64,000 bases of DNA. It comes from Bacteroidaceae bacterium. Its GTDB lineage: Bacteria; Bacteroidota; Bacteroidia; Bacteroidales; Bacteroidaceae. Each line of letters starts with the position of its first letter. Position 1 is the stretch's first letter. Shown in pieces: positions 8,366 through 17,168 of this stretch. A model generated the notes under the pieces. It was not told the DNA's origin and did not search any database. It saw nothing but the letters and a program-made list of their open reading frames with translations. A program made the translations under genes and the position numbers. The stretch covers positions 1 through 64,000 of the forward strand of contig JAFYPU010000033.1 of the NCBI GenBank assembly GCA_017547385.1, in the 5' to 3' direction.

Positions 8366-8833
8366 CTACTTTTTCTTTACCAAAATCAAAGCTTCGTTCA
8401 CCGAGGTTACGACGATGGGCGTGCCTTCGTTGATAAATTCGCCGGTACTCTTCACTTCCACCATCTTACCTCCGATTTCGGCATTACCGATCAGGGCCAG
8501 GCGTGTCAAGGCCACACCTTCGTCGCCGGCTTTCACGGAGAGCTGCGCCTCAGTGGCAAAAGTACCCTCGACGGTGGCATTCAGCGAAACGCGCTCCAAA
8601 GATTTCGAGCGGCTCACCCACCACAGGAAAAGCACGGTGCAAACAATGAAAATCACGGCTCCGATGAGGGCGGCTATGCCTCCGTATTCGCGGTAAAGCA
8701 TGATTTCTGCTCCCACAACGCAAGCCGTAGCGGCTATGCCTGAGATGCCAAATCCGGGAGTAACGAACGCTTCGACAGCAAAGAGGATGAGGGCTGCTGC
8801 CACTAAGAGGACAATGATGAGAGTTGCTGACAT
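8366..8833 (-). CDS. NfeD-like membrane protein
   Basis: A 155-residue protein with two or three hydrophobic segments in the first half (IIVLLVAAALILFAVEAF; IAALIGAVIFIVCTVLFLWW) and a C-terminal beta-rich OB-fold domain (GDEGVALTRLALIGNAEIGG onward), the pattern of short NfeD proteins. These usually work with stomatin/flotillin-like proteins in membrane quality control, but no partner gene is next to it. The start at 8833 was preferred over an upstream methionine at 8992, which would overlap rsgA and add unrelated sequence. Likely last gene of frr-rsgA-nfeD. Confidence 0.85.
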   Translation of the reverse strand: MSATLIIVLLVAAALILFAVEAFVTPGFGISGIAATACVVGAEIMLYREYGGIAALIGAVIFIVCTVLFLWWVSRSKSLERVSLNATVEGTFATEAQLSVKAGDEGVALTRLALIGNAEIGGKMVEVKSTGEFINEGTPIVVTSVNEALILVKKK

Positions 8834-8880
8834 AGCTGTGTGGATTAAGAGGTGAAAAATGTGTGAGCCGTGGCGGTGTG

Positions 8881-9813
8881 TCAGAATGCCGCGCGGTATT
8901 TTCCTTCTTCCTTGTCGTCGAGCATTGACAAGTAGGAAGCGTATCGCGACGGGGCGATGCGATGTTCCTCGATGGCTGCCAGCACGGCGCAACCCGGTTC
9001 GTGGGTGTGGGTGCAGTTGTTGAAACGGCAGGCCTCCGATGCAGAGAAAATCTCACGGAAGTAGTGAGCCACTTCTTCGCGTTCCATATCAAACGTGCCG
9101 AACCCCTTGATGCCCGGAATGTCTATCAACGAACCGCCATCGGGAAGTTCAAACAGCTCGCTGAAGGTGGTGGTGTGCATGCCCGTTCCGTGAGCTTCGG
9201 AAATGGCGGCGGTGCGCACGTTGGCCGTAGGGATGAGCGTGTTGAGCAAGGTCGATTTTCCCACCCCCGAATGTCCGGCCAGCAATGTGGTTTTCCCACG
9301 GATGGCCTTGCGAAGTGCTTCCACGCCCTCGCCGTTGAGGGCCGAGAGCGCAAAGGTTTCGTAACCGATGTCGCCATACAGCCATTGCAGATAGCGTGCC
9401 TGTTCCTGCTCCTCGGGTGTAAGGATGTCGGTTTTGTTGAAAGCCAAAATCACAGGTACGCGGTAGGCTTCGGCAGAGGCCAAGAAGCGGTCGATGAACG
9501 TGGTGCTCGTTTCCGGTTTTGCCACCGTAACCATCAAGACCGCCAAATCAAGATTGGCGGCCAGGATGTGGCTCTGCTTGGACAGGTTCGAGGCTTTGCG
9601 GATGATGTAGTTGCGCCGTTCGTCAATCTCTGTGATGAAAGCGTCTCCCGTTTCGCCTTCGCGCAAAGTAACTCCGTCGCCCACGGCCACGGGGTTGGTG
9701 CTGCGAATGCCGCGCAGACGAAAGTTGCCTTTCACCTTGCAACGAACGGAACGCCCGTCGTCGGTGCGCACTTCGTACCAGCTGCCTGTGTTCCTGATGA
9801 CACGTCCGTGCAT
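8881..9813 (-). CDS. rsgA: Ribosome small-subunit-dependent GTPase A
   Basis: Circularly permuted GTPase that assists late maturation of the 30S subunit. The 310-residue protein has an N-terminal OB fold ([13 protein letters not shown]), then the permuted motifs: G4 NKTDIL, G1 [10 protein letters not shown]3 [10 protein letters not shown]-terminal zinc-binding region follows, with [14 protein letters not shown] supplying the Cys/His ligands. frr starts 18 bp upstream on the same strand, and both products act on the ribosome. Confidence 0.96.
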   Translation of the reverse strand: MHGRVIRNTGSWYEVRTDDGRSVRCKVKGNFRLRGIRSTNPVAVGDGVTLREGETGDAFITEIDERRNYIIRKASNLSKQSHILAANLDLAVLMVTVAKPETSTTFIDRFLASAEAYRVPVILAFNKTDILTPEEQEQARYLQWLYGDIGYETFALSALNGEGVEALRKAIRGKTTLLAGHSGVGKSTLLNTLIPTANVRTAAISEAHGTGMHTTTFSELFELPDGGSLIDIPGIKGFGTFDMEREEVAHYFREIFSASEACRFNNCTHTHEPGCAVLAAIEEHRIAPSRYASYLSMLDDKEEGKYRAAF

Positions 9814-9831
9814 GGTGCTTGTTCCGTTTCT

Positions 9832-10392
9832 TTATACGGTCATGATTTCCTTGCTCTTGGCAGTGAGCAATTCTTCGATGCGCTTCACCATCTTGTCGTG
9901 GATCTTCTGAAGGTCGGCTTCAGCATCCTTTTCAACGTCCTCGGAGAGGCCGTCCTTGATGGCTTTTTTCAGGCGGTCGATACCATCGCGGCGAGCATTG
10001 CGAATGGCCACCTTGCTTTCTTCGGCCTCTTTGCTGCACTGCTTGGTCAGGGCGCGGCGACGCTCTTCGGTGAGGGGAGGAATGCCGAGGCGAATCACTT
10101 CACCATTGTTCTCGGGCATGATTCCCACCTCCGAGTCGATGATGGCCTTCTCGATGGGGCGGAACATTGACTTGTCCCACGGCTTGATGGCGATGGTACG
10201 CGCGTCGGGTGTGGTGATGGCGGCAACGTTGTTCAGGGGGACCATGGAGCCGTAAGAGTTTACGCGGATGTCGTCGAGGATATGCACGTTGGCCTTTCCG
10301 GCACGGATGTGCGACAGAGTTTCGTCGAGGTGCATCACGCTGAGTTCCATTTTTTCCTCACACGCAGCGAGGCATTCTTTTACGTCAATCAT
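9832..10392 (-). CDS. frr: Ribosome recycling factor
   Basis: With EF-G it splits post-termination ribosomes. The 186-residue length is standard. The three-helix bundle and small beta domain are recognisable: RAGKANVHILDDIRVNSYGS, the conserved PLNNVAAI block, and KEAEESKVAIRNARRDGID near the C-terminal helices. It is first in a probable unit with rsgA and the nfeD-like gene. No TAnnTTTG element stands out immediately upstream. Confidence 0.97.
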   Translation of the reverse strand: MIDVKECLAACEEKMELSVMHLDETLSHIRAGKANVHILDDIRVNSYGSMVPLNNVAAITTPDARTIAIKPWDKSMFRPIEKAIIDSEVGIMPENNGEVIRLGIPPLTEERRRALTKQCSKEAEESKVAIRNARRDGIDRLKKAIKDGLSEDVEKDAEADLQKIHDKMVKRIEELLTAKSKEIMTV

Positions 10393-10726
10393 AGAGATAT
10401 TATTCCGTTTTAGGTTAATGTTAATTCAATGCTTAAATTCATGACAGGCAGCAAGGCAAGCCTGCGTTGTGTGTCGCAAAGATACATGTAAGTTTCGGAT
10501 GATGAAGCCTTGCGGCCCACTTTTTTGATATAGCCACGGACGAACGAGCCGCAAGGGGAGGGGAGCGGTGAATGTTTGTGCTCATTCGTGGAAGAACGGT
10601 GGGGGGTTGTGAGAACATGATTTTGGGATACGGAGGGGGAGGAGTGATGTTTGCGTGTTGTGTGCCGAATACGCAGGGAAGTGTCCTGACTTATCGGAGT
10701 GCTTTCAGGGAAATTCAGAACGCCTT

Positions 10727-10778
10727 GCAGAAAATTCTACAAGCACTGCAGAATTTTCTCCGGTGCTTGTAATTTTTT
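10727..10778. repeat. 21-bp palindromic array, locus 1 (two units)
   Basis: Units start at 10727 and 10748, followed by a partial unit at 10769. The core is GCAGAAAATTCT joined to ACAAGCACT. It sits between the divergent frr and phoH genes. Confidence 0.8.
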
Positions 10779-10834
10779 GTTCGTCGAACGCCTGATTTTC
10801 TGACAAAGTGTCGAAAAATCGCAAGCTCGTTTTC

Positions 10835-10951
10835 AAGCTTTTCTCTCACCTTTCACTAACTTTGGCTATGCTTCCGCTCTGCCCAAGTTAGGCTGCGGCT
10901 CGGTAAAGCTCAAATAAATTTGGCTTTCCGCTCGCCTTGCGCTAACTTTGC
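10835..10951 (+). repeat. Composite promoter repeat, copy B
   Basis: Distal module 10835-10865, middle block 10882-10903 (CCCAAGTTAGGCTGCGGCTC) and proximal module 10919-10951. The proximal module is the phoH promoter. Confidence 0.75.
10919..10950 (+). promoter_or_regulatory. Promoter of phoH
   Basis: TTTG (10919-10922), a 20-bp spacer and TAACTTTG (10943-10950), 24 bp before the phoH start codon. Confidence 0.78.
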
Positions 10952-10973
10952 ACGCTCAAAGAAAAAAGACGAC

Positions 10974-11957
10974 ATGATTGAGAAACATTTCATCCTTGAA
11001 GAGGCAGACCCTCAGACCTTTTTCGGTGCCAACAATGCGAACTTGCGAATGTTGCGAGCCTTGTGCCCAAAACTTCGCATCGTGGGCCGCGACAACGTCA
11101 TCAAAGTGATGGGGGGCGAAGAGGATATGGCGGAGTTTGAAGAAACATTTGCGTCGCTCGAAAAGCATTGCGCCAAGTTTAACCGACTCACAGAGGAGGA
11201 CCTGCTCGACATCGTGAAGCACCGTTCGGCCTCAAAGGATGTTTCGGAAGATGTTATCGTCTATAGCACCACCGGTAAGCCCATCGCGCCGCGCTCCGAA
11301 AATCAACGACGATTGGTGGAGGCTTACAACAACTGCGACATGCTGTTTGCCGTGGGACCCGCCGGTTCGGGAAAAACATATACCGCCATCGCGCTGGCTG
11401 TGCGGGCGCTTAAAAACAAGGAGATAAAAAAGATTATTTTGTCGCGCCCGGCTGTGGAAGCAGGCGAAAAACTCGGTTTCTTGCCGGGAGACATGAAAGA
11501 TAAGATTGACCCATATCTCCAACCCCTCTATGATGCGCTGGAAGAGATGATTCTGCCTGCCAAATTGCAGGAATACATGGCTACCAACGTTATACAGATT
11601 GCGCCATTGGCTTTCATGCGCGGCCGGACGCTCAACGATGCCGTGGTGATACTGGACGAAGCGCAAAACACCACTTCTGCGCAAATCAAGATGTTCCTCA
11701 CACGCATGGGATGGAACACCAAGATGATTGTAACCGGCGACCGCACACAGATTGACCTGCCGCCCACGGCCAAAAGCGGCCTTGTGGAATCAATGCGCAT
11801 ACTGCAAGGAATTCCCGGCATTGCGTTCATCGAAATGGACAAAAAGGACATAGTGCGCCACAAGCTTGTTACGAAAGTGGTGGAAGCCTACGAAAAAGAA
11901 AGCGAACGTCGCAAGGCAGAACACAAGGCTATATCATCAATGTCAGCCAATACGTAA
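10974..11957 (+). CDS. phoH: PhoH family ATPase
   Basis: A 327-residue cytosolic P-loop ATPase of the PhoH/PhoL type. Walker A is GPAGSGKTYTAIALA, Walker B is VVILDEAQN, and an arginine/sensor block follows (MIVTGDRTQIDLP), as in the SF1-like fold of this family. The N-terminal 100 residues form a KH-like region (FFGANNANLRML). The family is linked to RNA metabolism in other bacteria; the exact substrate is unclear. ATG at 10974 was chosen because it lies just after the promoter, while upstream in-frame codons lie inside it. A small membrane protein gene starts 13 bp downstream. Confidence 0.93.
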   Translation: MIEKHFILEEADPQTFFGANNANLRMLRALCPKLRIVGRDNVIKVMGGEEDMAEFEETFASLEKHCAKFNRLTEEDLLDIVKHRSASKDVSEDVIVYSTTGKPIAPRSENQRRLVEAYNNCDMLFAVGPAGSGKTYTAIALAVRALKNKEIKKIILSRPAVEAGEKLGFLPGDMKDKIDPYLQPLYDALEEMILPAKLQEYMATNVIQIAPLAFMRGRTLNDAVVILDEAQNTTSAQIKMFLTRMGWNTKMIVTGDRTQIDLPPTAKSGLVESMRILQGIPGIAFIEMDKKDIVRHKLVTKVVEAYEKESERRKAEHKAISSMSANT

Positions 11958-11969
11958 ATACAAAAAAAT

Positions 11970-12401
11970 ATGACCCGAAAATCGCTTAATTTGTTCATTG
12001 ACCACGCACTTATCCCGTTGTTTGTTCTTACAGTATTGGGAGGCGTAAAGTTGCATGTGTCTGGCCACAGAGACGTTCATGAAGTGTGGCATGCATGGGC
12101 TGTGTTTCATGTTCTAAGCAGTGTAGTTTTCTTTTCGGCTTCTGTCATTCATGTTCGTCTGCATTGGGCGTGGTATAAAGCTCTTTTCCATCTCCGTTTC
12201 CAAAAGAAAAGTATAAACACAGTTTTGCTATCTCTGCTAATGGTATTAGTAAGTATTACTGCAATATCTCTGCTCTTCTTTGTGGATGGTGCAAACACAG
12301 CTATGGGCTTAAGGCATTACCGTATAGGTTTGATGTGTGCCCTTTTTGGAGGAATACACCTGTTCCGTCGTTTGCCGATTTTGGCAAAAATGAGGAAATA
12401 A
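11970..12401 (+). CDS. DUF4405-like four-helix membrane protein
   Basis: A 143-residue protein with four hydrophobic helices and several histidines at helix ends (LHVSGHRDVHEVWHAWAVFH, SVIHVRLHWAWY, LRHYRIG), reminiscent of small b-type cytochromes and of DUF4405. Haem binding is possible but not shown. It starts 13 bp after phoH and is probably cotranscribed, though no functional link is evident. Codon use is somewhat more AT-rich than in phoH. Confidence 0.65.
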   Translation: MTRKSLNLFIDHALIPLFVLTVLGGVKLHVSGHRDVHEVWHAWAVFHVLSSVVFFSASVIHVRLHWAWYKALFHLRFQKKSINTVLLSLLMVLVSITAISLLFFVDGANTAMGLRHYRIGLMCALFGGIHLFRRLPILAKMRK

Positions 12402-12420
12402 GTATAAAGTTTATTATCTG

Positions 12421-12532
12421 TTTCGCTCGCCTTGCACTAACTTTGGCTTACCCAAGTTAGGCTTCGGCTCGGGAATAAAATCAAATGCTGCGCGATTTGC
12501 TTTGTATTCCGCTCGCCTTGCACTAACTTTGC
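12421..12532 (+). repeat. Composite promoter repeat, copy C
   Basis: Distal module 12421-12447, middle block 12451-12472 (CCCAAGTTAGGCTTCGGCTC) and proximal module 12501-12532, which is the purC promoter. Confidence 0.75.
12501..12531 (+). promoter_or_regulatory. Promoter of purC
   Basis: TTTG (12501-12504), a 19-bp spacer and TAACTTTG (12524-12531), 25 bp before the purC start. Confidence 0.8.
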
Positions 12533-12556
12533 ATCGGAAAATAAATTATATATAAT

Positions 12557-13498
12557 ATGAGTGCATTAACAGCCACTGAATTCAATTTTCCCGGACAGAC
12601 GGGAGTGTATCACGGAAAAGTGCGTGATGTATATTTTGTAGACGATAAACTCGTCATGGTAGCCACTGACAGAATCTCGGCTTTCGATGTGGTTCTGCCC
12701 AAAGGCATTCCTTTCAAAGGACAAATGCTCAACCAGATTGCAGCCAAGTTCCTCGATGCCACACAAGACATCTGCCCCAATTGGAAGCTTGCTACGCCCG
12801 ACCCCATGGTAACCGTGGGAGTGAAGTGCGAAGGCTTTGCAGTGGAAATGATTGTGCGCGGCTATCTTTGCGGATCGGCTTGGCGTGCCTACAAGAGCGG
12901 TGTGCGCGAAATTTGTGGTGTGCGTCTCCCCGACGGAATGCGTGAGAACGAAAAGTTCCCCACACCCATCATCACTCCTACCACCAAAGCTGAAATCGGT
13001 GAACACGATGCCGACATCTCAAAAGAGGAAATCCTTGCACAAGGACTTGCTACGCCCGAAGAATATGCGCTGTTGGAAAAATACACCTTGGCACTCTTCG
13101 AACGCGGCACACAAATGGCAGCAGAGCGTGGCTTGATTCTCGTTGACACCAAATACGAATTCGGAAAGCACAACGGCGAGATCTATCTTATGGACGAAAT
13201 CCATACCCCCGACTCCAGCCGTTATTTCTATTCAGAAGGCTATCAAGAACGCTTCGAAGCCGGCGAACCGCAAAAGCAACTCAGCAAGGAATTTGTGCGC
13301 GAATGGTTGATGGATAACGGTTTTCAAGGTCAAGAAGGTCAGCAAGTGCCCGAAATGACAGACGAAATCGTGGCAGGCATTTCCGCTCGCTACATCGAAC
13401 TTTATGAGCACATCACCGGCGAAACTTTCAACAAAGAAGCCGATGAAAACCTTGCAGCTCGCATCGAGGGCAACGTTACGGCTTATCTTACGAAGTAA
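12557..13498 (+). CDS. purC: SAICAR synthetase (purine biosynthesis)
   Basis: Phosphoribosylaminoimidazole-succinocarboxamide synthase joins CAIR and aspartate with ATP in purine synthesis. The 313-residue length is that of the longer Bacteroidetes form. Conserved blocks include GKVRDVY near the N terminus, [13 protein letters not shown], the acidic LVDTKYEFG and [11 protein letters not shown]. It is a single-gene unit with its own promoter and terminator. Confidence 0.97.
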   Translation: MSALTATEFNFPGQTGVYHGKVRDVYFVDDKLVMVATDRISAFDVVLPKGIPFKGQMLNQIAAKFLDATQDICPNWKLATPDPMVTVGVKCEGFAVEMIVRGYLCGSAWRAYKSGVREICGVRLPDGMRENEKFPTPIITPTTKAEIGEHDADISKEEILAQGLATPEEYALLEKYTLALFERGTQMAAERGLILVDTKYEFGKHNGEIYLMDEIHTPDSSRYFYSEGYQERFEAGEPQKQLSKEFVREWLMDNGFQGQEGQQVPEMTDEIVAGISARYIELYEHITGETFNKEADENLAARIEGNVTAYLTK

Positions 13499-13530
13499 AA
13501 AAGAAACAACGCATACGTGTCGAAATCCAT

Positions 13531-13577
13531 CAAATCAGGGCGGCCTCCTCACAGAGTGCCGCCCTGATTTGTTTTTG
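13531..13577 (+). terminator. Intrinsic terminator of purC
   Basis: A 13-bp perfect stem (13531-13543 with 13559-13571) followed by TTTTT, 32 bp after the stop codon. Confidence 0.9.
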
Positions 13578-13593
13578 ATTGATTAATAAGAGG

Positions 13594-13794
13594 CCGGCGG
13601 CAGTAGACATCTGGATAGGAAACAAACCGGACGGAACTCCTCACCTGAGGTAGGGGAGGTGCCCGAAGGGCGGAGGGGTATGAAACTAACCGCATGGAAC
13701 TGCTTCTTGTTCATACCTCCTCCGCTTCGCTCGTCCTCCTACCTTAGGAGGACAGTTCCATCCGGCGGCAGTAGGAATCTGGGTATGAAACAAA
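13594..13794. repeat. Inverted-repeat element flanked by 33-bp direct repeats
   Basis: A long imperfect inverted repeat spans 13627-13765 (arms 13627-13683 and 13710-13765, each running from CCGGA.GGAACT to GTATGAA). Direct repeats of 33 bp that match at 29 positions flank it (13594-13626 and 13762-13794). No coding potential is seen. It may be a non-autonomous or REP-like element. Confidence 0.7.
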
Positions 13795-13904
13795 GCGAGG
13801 CGGCTTCGTGAGAAACCGCCCTGCAGGCTGTGTATGGTGGAAGGACCGGAAGATGAGTTACTCGGAACTTCCCATCGGTCTTTCTTGAACCATTTGTTGT
13901 TTTC

Positions 13905-14090
13905 TTATTCTTCGTTTCCGGTTGCCCAAAGGCTGGAGTTCCAGCCGCGCTTTTGGCTGAGCTGATTTCCTGGTACGCTGGAATCAACTTTTTTGTCCGG
14001 ATCAGGATAAACAGTAAGCGAAGCTGCCACAACTCCTTCTGTCATGATGTTGATTTGCTCAGCTTTGGGAGCGATATAGGTCTTTTTCAT
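13905..14090 (-). CDS. Small MKKTYIAP-type peptide
   Basis: A 61-residue peptide beginning MKKTYIAPKAEQINI. Short peptides opening MKKxYxxPxxE are frequent in Prevotella and Bacteroides and have no known function. No signal peptide or membrane helix is clear. It starts 18 bp after the stop of the large secreted protein gene on the same strand, so it is probably the last gene of that transcript. Supported by the recurring N-terminal motif and its position. Confidence 0.6.
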   Translation of the reverse strand: MKKTYIAPKAEQINIMTEGVVAASLTVYPDPDKKVDSSVPGNQLSQKRGWNSSLWATGNEE

Positions 14091-14108
14091 ATTGTTCAGT
14101 GCTTAAAA

Positions 14109-16547
14109 TTATTTAATGTATACTTTCTTACCATTCTGGATATAGATGCCACCCTTCACAGCATTCACTACGCGGCGACCTGAGAGGTCATAGATGGGAG
14201 CGTTAGCTTCAGCACCATTGTTGATTACAGGCTCGATGGCTGTGGTTTCGCCACCGAAGCTGAAGCGAATTGTTGCAGTAGTTCCAGGAGTTGTTGGATA
14301 TCCCAAATCTTCAGCAAGGATGTAAGCCTTACCTGCATTGTTGAGGAAGTGGGTATTACCATCGGTACCTTCAGCATTCTTGTTCAACAGAATCGGGTAC
14401 AAACCAATGCTTTCTACACCTTCAGGAGCTGACAACATGTATGCATCTTCAGCTACGTATGTATTTACAGAAGAACCTTTGAGGTTGTTGTTTGCCCAAA
14501 TAGCTTCAATTTCATCATCACGATAAATGTCATCATCAGCCTTAGTAAACACATAAGTACCCTTACCCTTCAAGATAGCTGCGCCATTGATGGGGACATA
14601 ATAAGATGCTTGAACCAAAGGTACCTTCCACTCATTCATTTCTTCGTTAAATTTAGCTTTATCTGCAATGGTATAAATTTCAACTTCATTACGATTGACT
14701 AGGTTTTCTTCATTATAGTTCCAGTCGTTAGTAAGGGCAGTAAATGGAGAGTACACAGTTGTGTAACCTGCTGCACCAATTACAACTTTATATTGATTGA
14801 ATTCGGGGAAACGAAGACCGCTTCCTTTGTGATTATTGCTGGCTTGATATACCCCTAAGAGTGCGTTGTTATCATTTTCGCCATTACGCGTCAAATACAT
14901 AGTTACACCATTGTTGTTGGTATAAGCAAAGCCCTTATCACTTCCGCAAGTTGTGCTGATATAGCTAAATTCTGTACCTTCATCAGTTAATGTTACGGGA
15001 GTGTTATTTGCTTTTTCGTCGTTTCCGCTTGCGAGGTTTGCTGTTACGAACTTACCTGTAGCACTTTTAATCTTAAATCCAAACTTAGTGCCATTCAAAG
15101 TAGGATAAATCATCCACTGAGCTGTGCCCAAAGTGGGGATGCCGTTTACAACTTTTACATTTCCATCTACAACGGTCCATAATTTAGCATCAGCTCCACC
15201 TTCAGCATTTGCCCATGTACCTTGACCAATAGTAATGAGGTTGGTAGTTGTTTCAGAAGATACAGTGAAGGGGAGGTTATAGTTGATGGTTGCCTTAAAT
15301 GTATATCCATCCCAAGATTGATTAGAAAGCGTATATCCTTCAAGGCCAGTAAATGTAGGAAGGAACGCCTCATTTTTCAATCCGTATCCGTTGAATTCGC
15401 CTTCGTGCACATTGCCAACTGTATCTGTAATTGCAAAATTGTTAACCTTGTGAATAAGGTGTTTTGCACCATCGTGCTGGCTATTCCACATACCCATGCA
15501 CTGCTCATCACTATTACGTGAGTTTGTTGAGAGCCAAAGATTACCATACTTGAAACCATTGTTGGCAACATAAACAAATTGTGTGCCCTCATCCTCCAAT
15601 GTTACAGTTTCGTCAGCGTGAGCATGCGTCGTCGCTGTGGTGTGTATGAACTTGTTTGTAGCAACATGCTTAATAGAGAAAGTAAGAGTAGCATTTGCAA
15701 ATGACGGACAGATATCCCAAAGATAGTTGTTGATTGTTTCTACAGTAGGAACTGTCTTCGTTGCAATTTCCTTGCCTTCTTTAGCAGATAGTCTTATAAT
15801 ATTGTCAGTGTTGAATGTGCTGATAACAACACCTGAAGTATGGAAGGGGATTGCGATGTTCGCCTTGTAAGTGTTACCCTCCCATGTTACATCTGTTATG
15901 GGGCAAAGGGTGTTCTGATGAGTAAAAAGTCTTGTTCTGCCGGCAACGCCAGTATATGTACCAGTATATACATTTCCATTACCGTCAGTAAGCTCGTAAT
16001 TGAGGGTTATAGGAGCGATCTTATCATCTACGCTCTCAAACGTCCAAGCGCTACCACCATCTCCATCTGCATTTTTATTATACAAACCAAGAGTATTTCT
16101 ATAATCATCATAAGCGTAGTACACGTTAGCTATACCACCATAGAAATTCCAATATCTACCGGCAACATTTGTGGTATTGTATGGAGCTACCTGATAATAT
16201 CCGTTATTGGCTTTTGTAACACACCACTCGTTGGCATTTTCTTTTGAGTCGGCAAAAGTAACGAAGTTCATTCCGTCGCTGTATCCACTTGCCATTGTGT
16301 ATGAAAGCCACAAGTCAGCATCATAACTGTAGATTTTATAAGTGTTGTCCTTACCTTCAACAGCATAGAAAGCGAAACGACCGTAATTCTCCTGTGTAGG
16401 GTTTGAATGCGCAGCCATGTAGAGACCGTTCTTGCTCTTGATTTTGTACAAGTTTTCAGGAGCATCAGTTTTTGTTGATGTCTGAATCTGCGCCCACGCT
16501 CCCAAGCAAGGAAGCATCAAGGCGAGCATAAGTAAAATTTTCTTCAT
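14109..16547 (-). CDS. Secreted modular protein with type IX sorting tail
   Basis: An 812-residue protein with a signal peptide (residues 1-19) and a C-terminal sorting domain (PIYDLSGRRV...GGIYIQNGKKVYIK). I do not recognise a catalytic domain. Two kinds of module recur: one at about 186-245 and 373-430 (GNVYTGTYTG / GNVHEGEFNG, then a Trp-x-Gly-x-Thr strand), the other at about 285-345 and 485-555 (KHVATNKFIHTT / KSATGKFVTANL, then an EGT.F.Y strand). The second kind and the first 90 residues look like ricin-type or related carbohydrate-binding beta folds. The gene is visibly richer in A and T than its neighbours, perhaps through transfer or relaxed codon use. Confidence 0.8.
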   Translation of the reverse strand: MKKILLMLALMLPCLGAWAQIQTSTKTDAPENLYKIKSKNGLYMAAHSNPTQENYGRFAFYAVEGKDNTYKIYSYDADLWLSYTMASGYSDGMNFVTFADSKENANEWCVTKANNGYYQVAPYNTTNVAGRYWNFYGGIANVYYAYDDYRNTLGLYNKNADGDGGSAWTFESVDDKIAPITLNYELTDGNGNVYTGTYTGVAGRTRLFTHQNTLCPITDVTWEGNTYKANIAIPFHTSGVVISTFNTDNIIRLSAKEGKEIATKTVPTVETINNYLWDICPSFANATLTFSIKHVATNKFIHTTATTHAHADETVTLEDEGTQFVYVANNGFKYGNLWLSTNSRNSDEQCMGMWNSQHDGAKHLIHKVNNFAITDTVGNVHEGEFNGYGLKNEAFLPTFTGLEGYTLSNQSWDGYTFKATINYNLPFTVSSETTTNLITIGQGTWANAEGGADAKLWTVVDGNVKVVNGIPTLGTAQWMIYPTLNGTKFGFKIKSATGKFVTANLASGNDEKANNTPVTLTDEGTEFSYISTTCGSDKGFAYTNNNGVTMYLTRNGENDNNALLGVYQASNNHKGSGLRFPEFNQYKVVIGAAGYTTVYSPFTALTNDWNYNEENLVNRNEVEIYTIADKAKFNEEMNEWKVPLVQASYYVPINGAAILKGKGTYVFTKADDDIYRDDEIEAIWANNNLKGSSVNTYVAEDAYMLSAPEGVESIGLYPILLNKNAEGTDGNTHFLNNAGKAYILAEDLGYPTTPGTTATIRFSFGGETTAIEPVINNGAEANAPIYDLSGRRVVNAVKGGIYIQNGKKVYIK

Positions 16548-16630
16548 AGATAATTTATTTGTTGTTAGTTGTTAATATCTTATTTGCATTCGTAGCGTAC
16601 TCCTACGGAGTAGGATAGCTAAAATTTTGG

Positions 16631-16661
16631 CAAAAATATGGTTAATATTAGGACATACAAA
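16631..16661 (-). promoter_or_regulatory. Promoter of the 812-residue secreted protein
   Basis: On the minus strand TTTG (16658-16661), a 19-bp spacer and TATTTTTG (16631-16638). The leader to the start codon is about 80 nt. Confidence 0.7.
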
Positions 16662-17000
16662 TAGGGTGTCTATTTTTTTTGTATATCAGTGAGTTAAAGA
16701 ATTAAAACACGAAAGGAATGACAAGTTGAGTTTTCAAAATTGCGCCTCGTACGTGCAGGGAATTTTCCTCATTTGAAGAAGCTCCATATCTTTTTTTATG
16801 TGTTTTGAGCACCTAAAAAGTTTAAGTGAACACGAATATATCTAATCTTGCGAATTGGGTGTATGGTAATTGGACTTCGGGTGCAGTTTCCTGCGGTTTG
16901 TTTTTCCTGCGGATGGCAGTTTTTTTACCAGTAGATTAGAATTATTGATATCTTTGAGATTCGTGTTCCTCAAAAAAATGATTGCCTATTTATAGTAAAT

Positions 17001-17028
17001 GTACGCATGCGCGTACGCGCGCACGCAT
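17001..17028. repeat. Alternating purine-pyrimidine tract
   Basis: Twenty-eight bases alternate perfectly between purine and pyrimidine and are mostly GC and AC steps, a composition able to adopt Z-DNA. A second tract is at 58530-58550. Confidence 0.8.
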
Positions 17029-17168
17029 CATAGATTTTTCAGGATTTACTGCTTTAAGTGTCACTTTCCGCTTTAATTGACTTATGCTTAAGATGATGGG
17101 AGGTGACAGTTATGGTGACAGATGGATGGCTATGCTGTCACTGATGACGTTTCTTGAAAGGGGGCTTT

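Larger units (their letters stand above)
16548..17168. other. Long AT-rich intergenic region
   Basis: About 620 bp without a gene. It contains the promoter of the 812-residue protein, a pair of 10-bp perfect inverted repeats 121 bp apart (16828-16837, 16959-16968), an alternating purine-pyrimidine tract (17001-17028) and GGTGACAG direct repeats (17102-17109, 17114-17121) with an inverted CTGTCAC (17135-17141). Confidence 0.6.

Noticed and set aside
10572..10772. Short frame ending in the 21-bp array
   Set aside because: Its last residues are a translation of the repeat. The same seven-residue pattern (CRKFYKH and variants) appears in every short frame crossing an array, so these are not genes.
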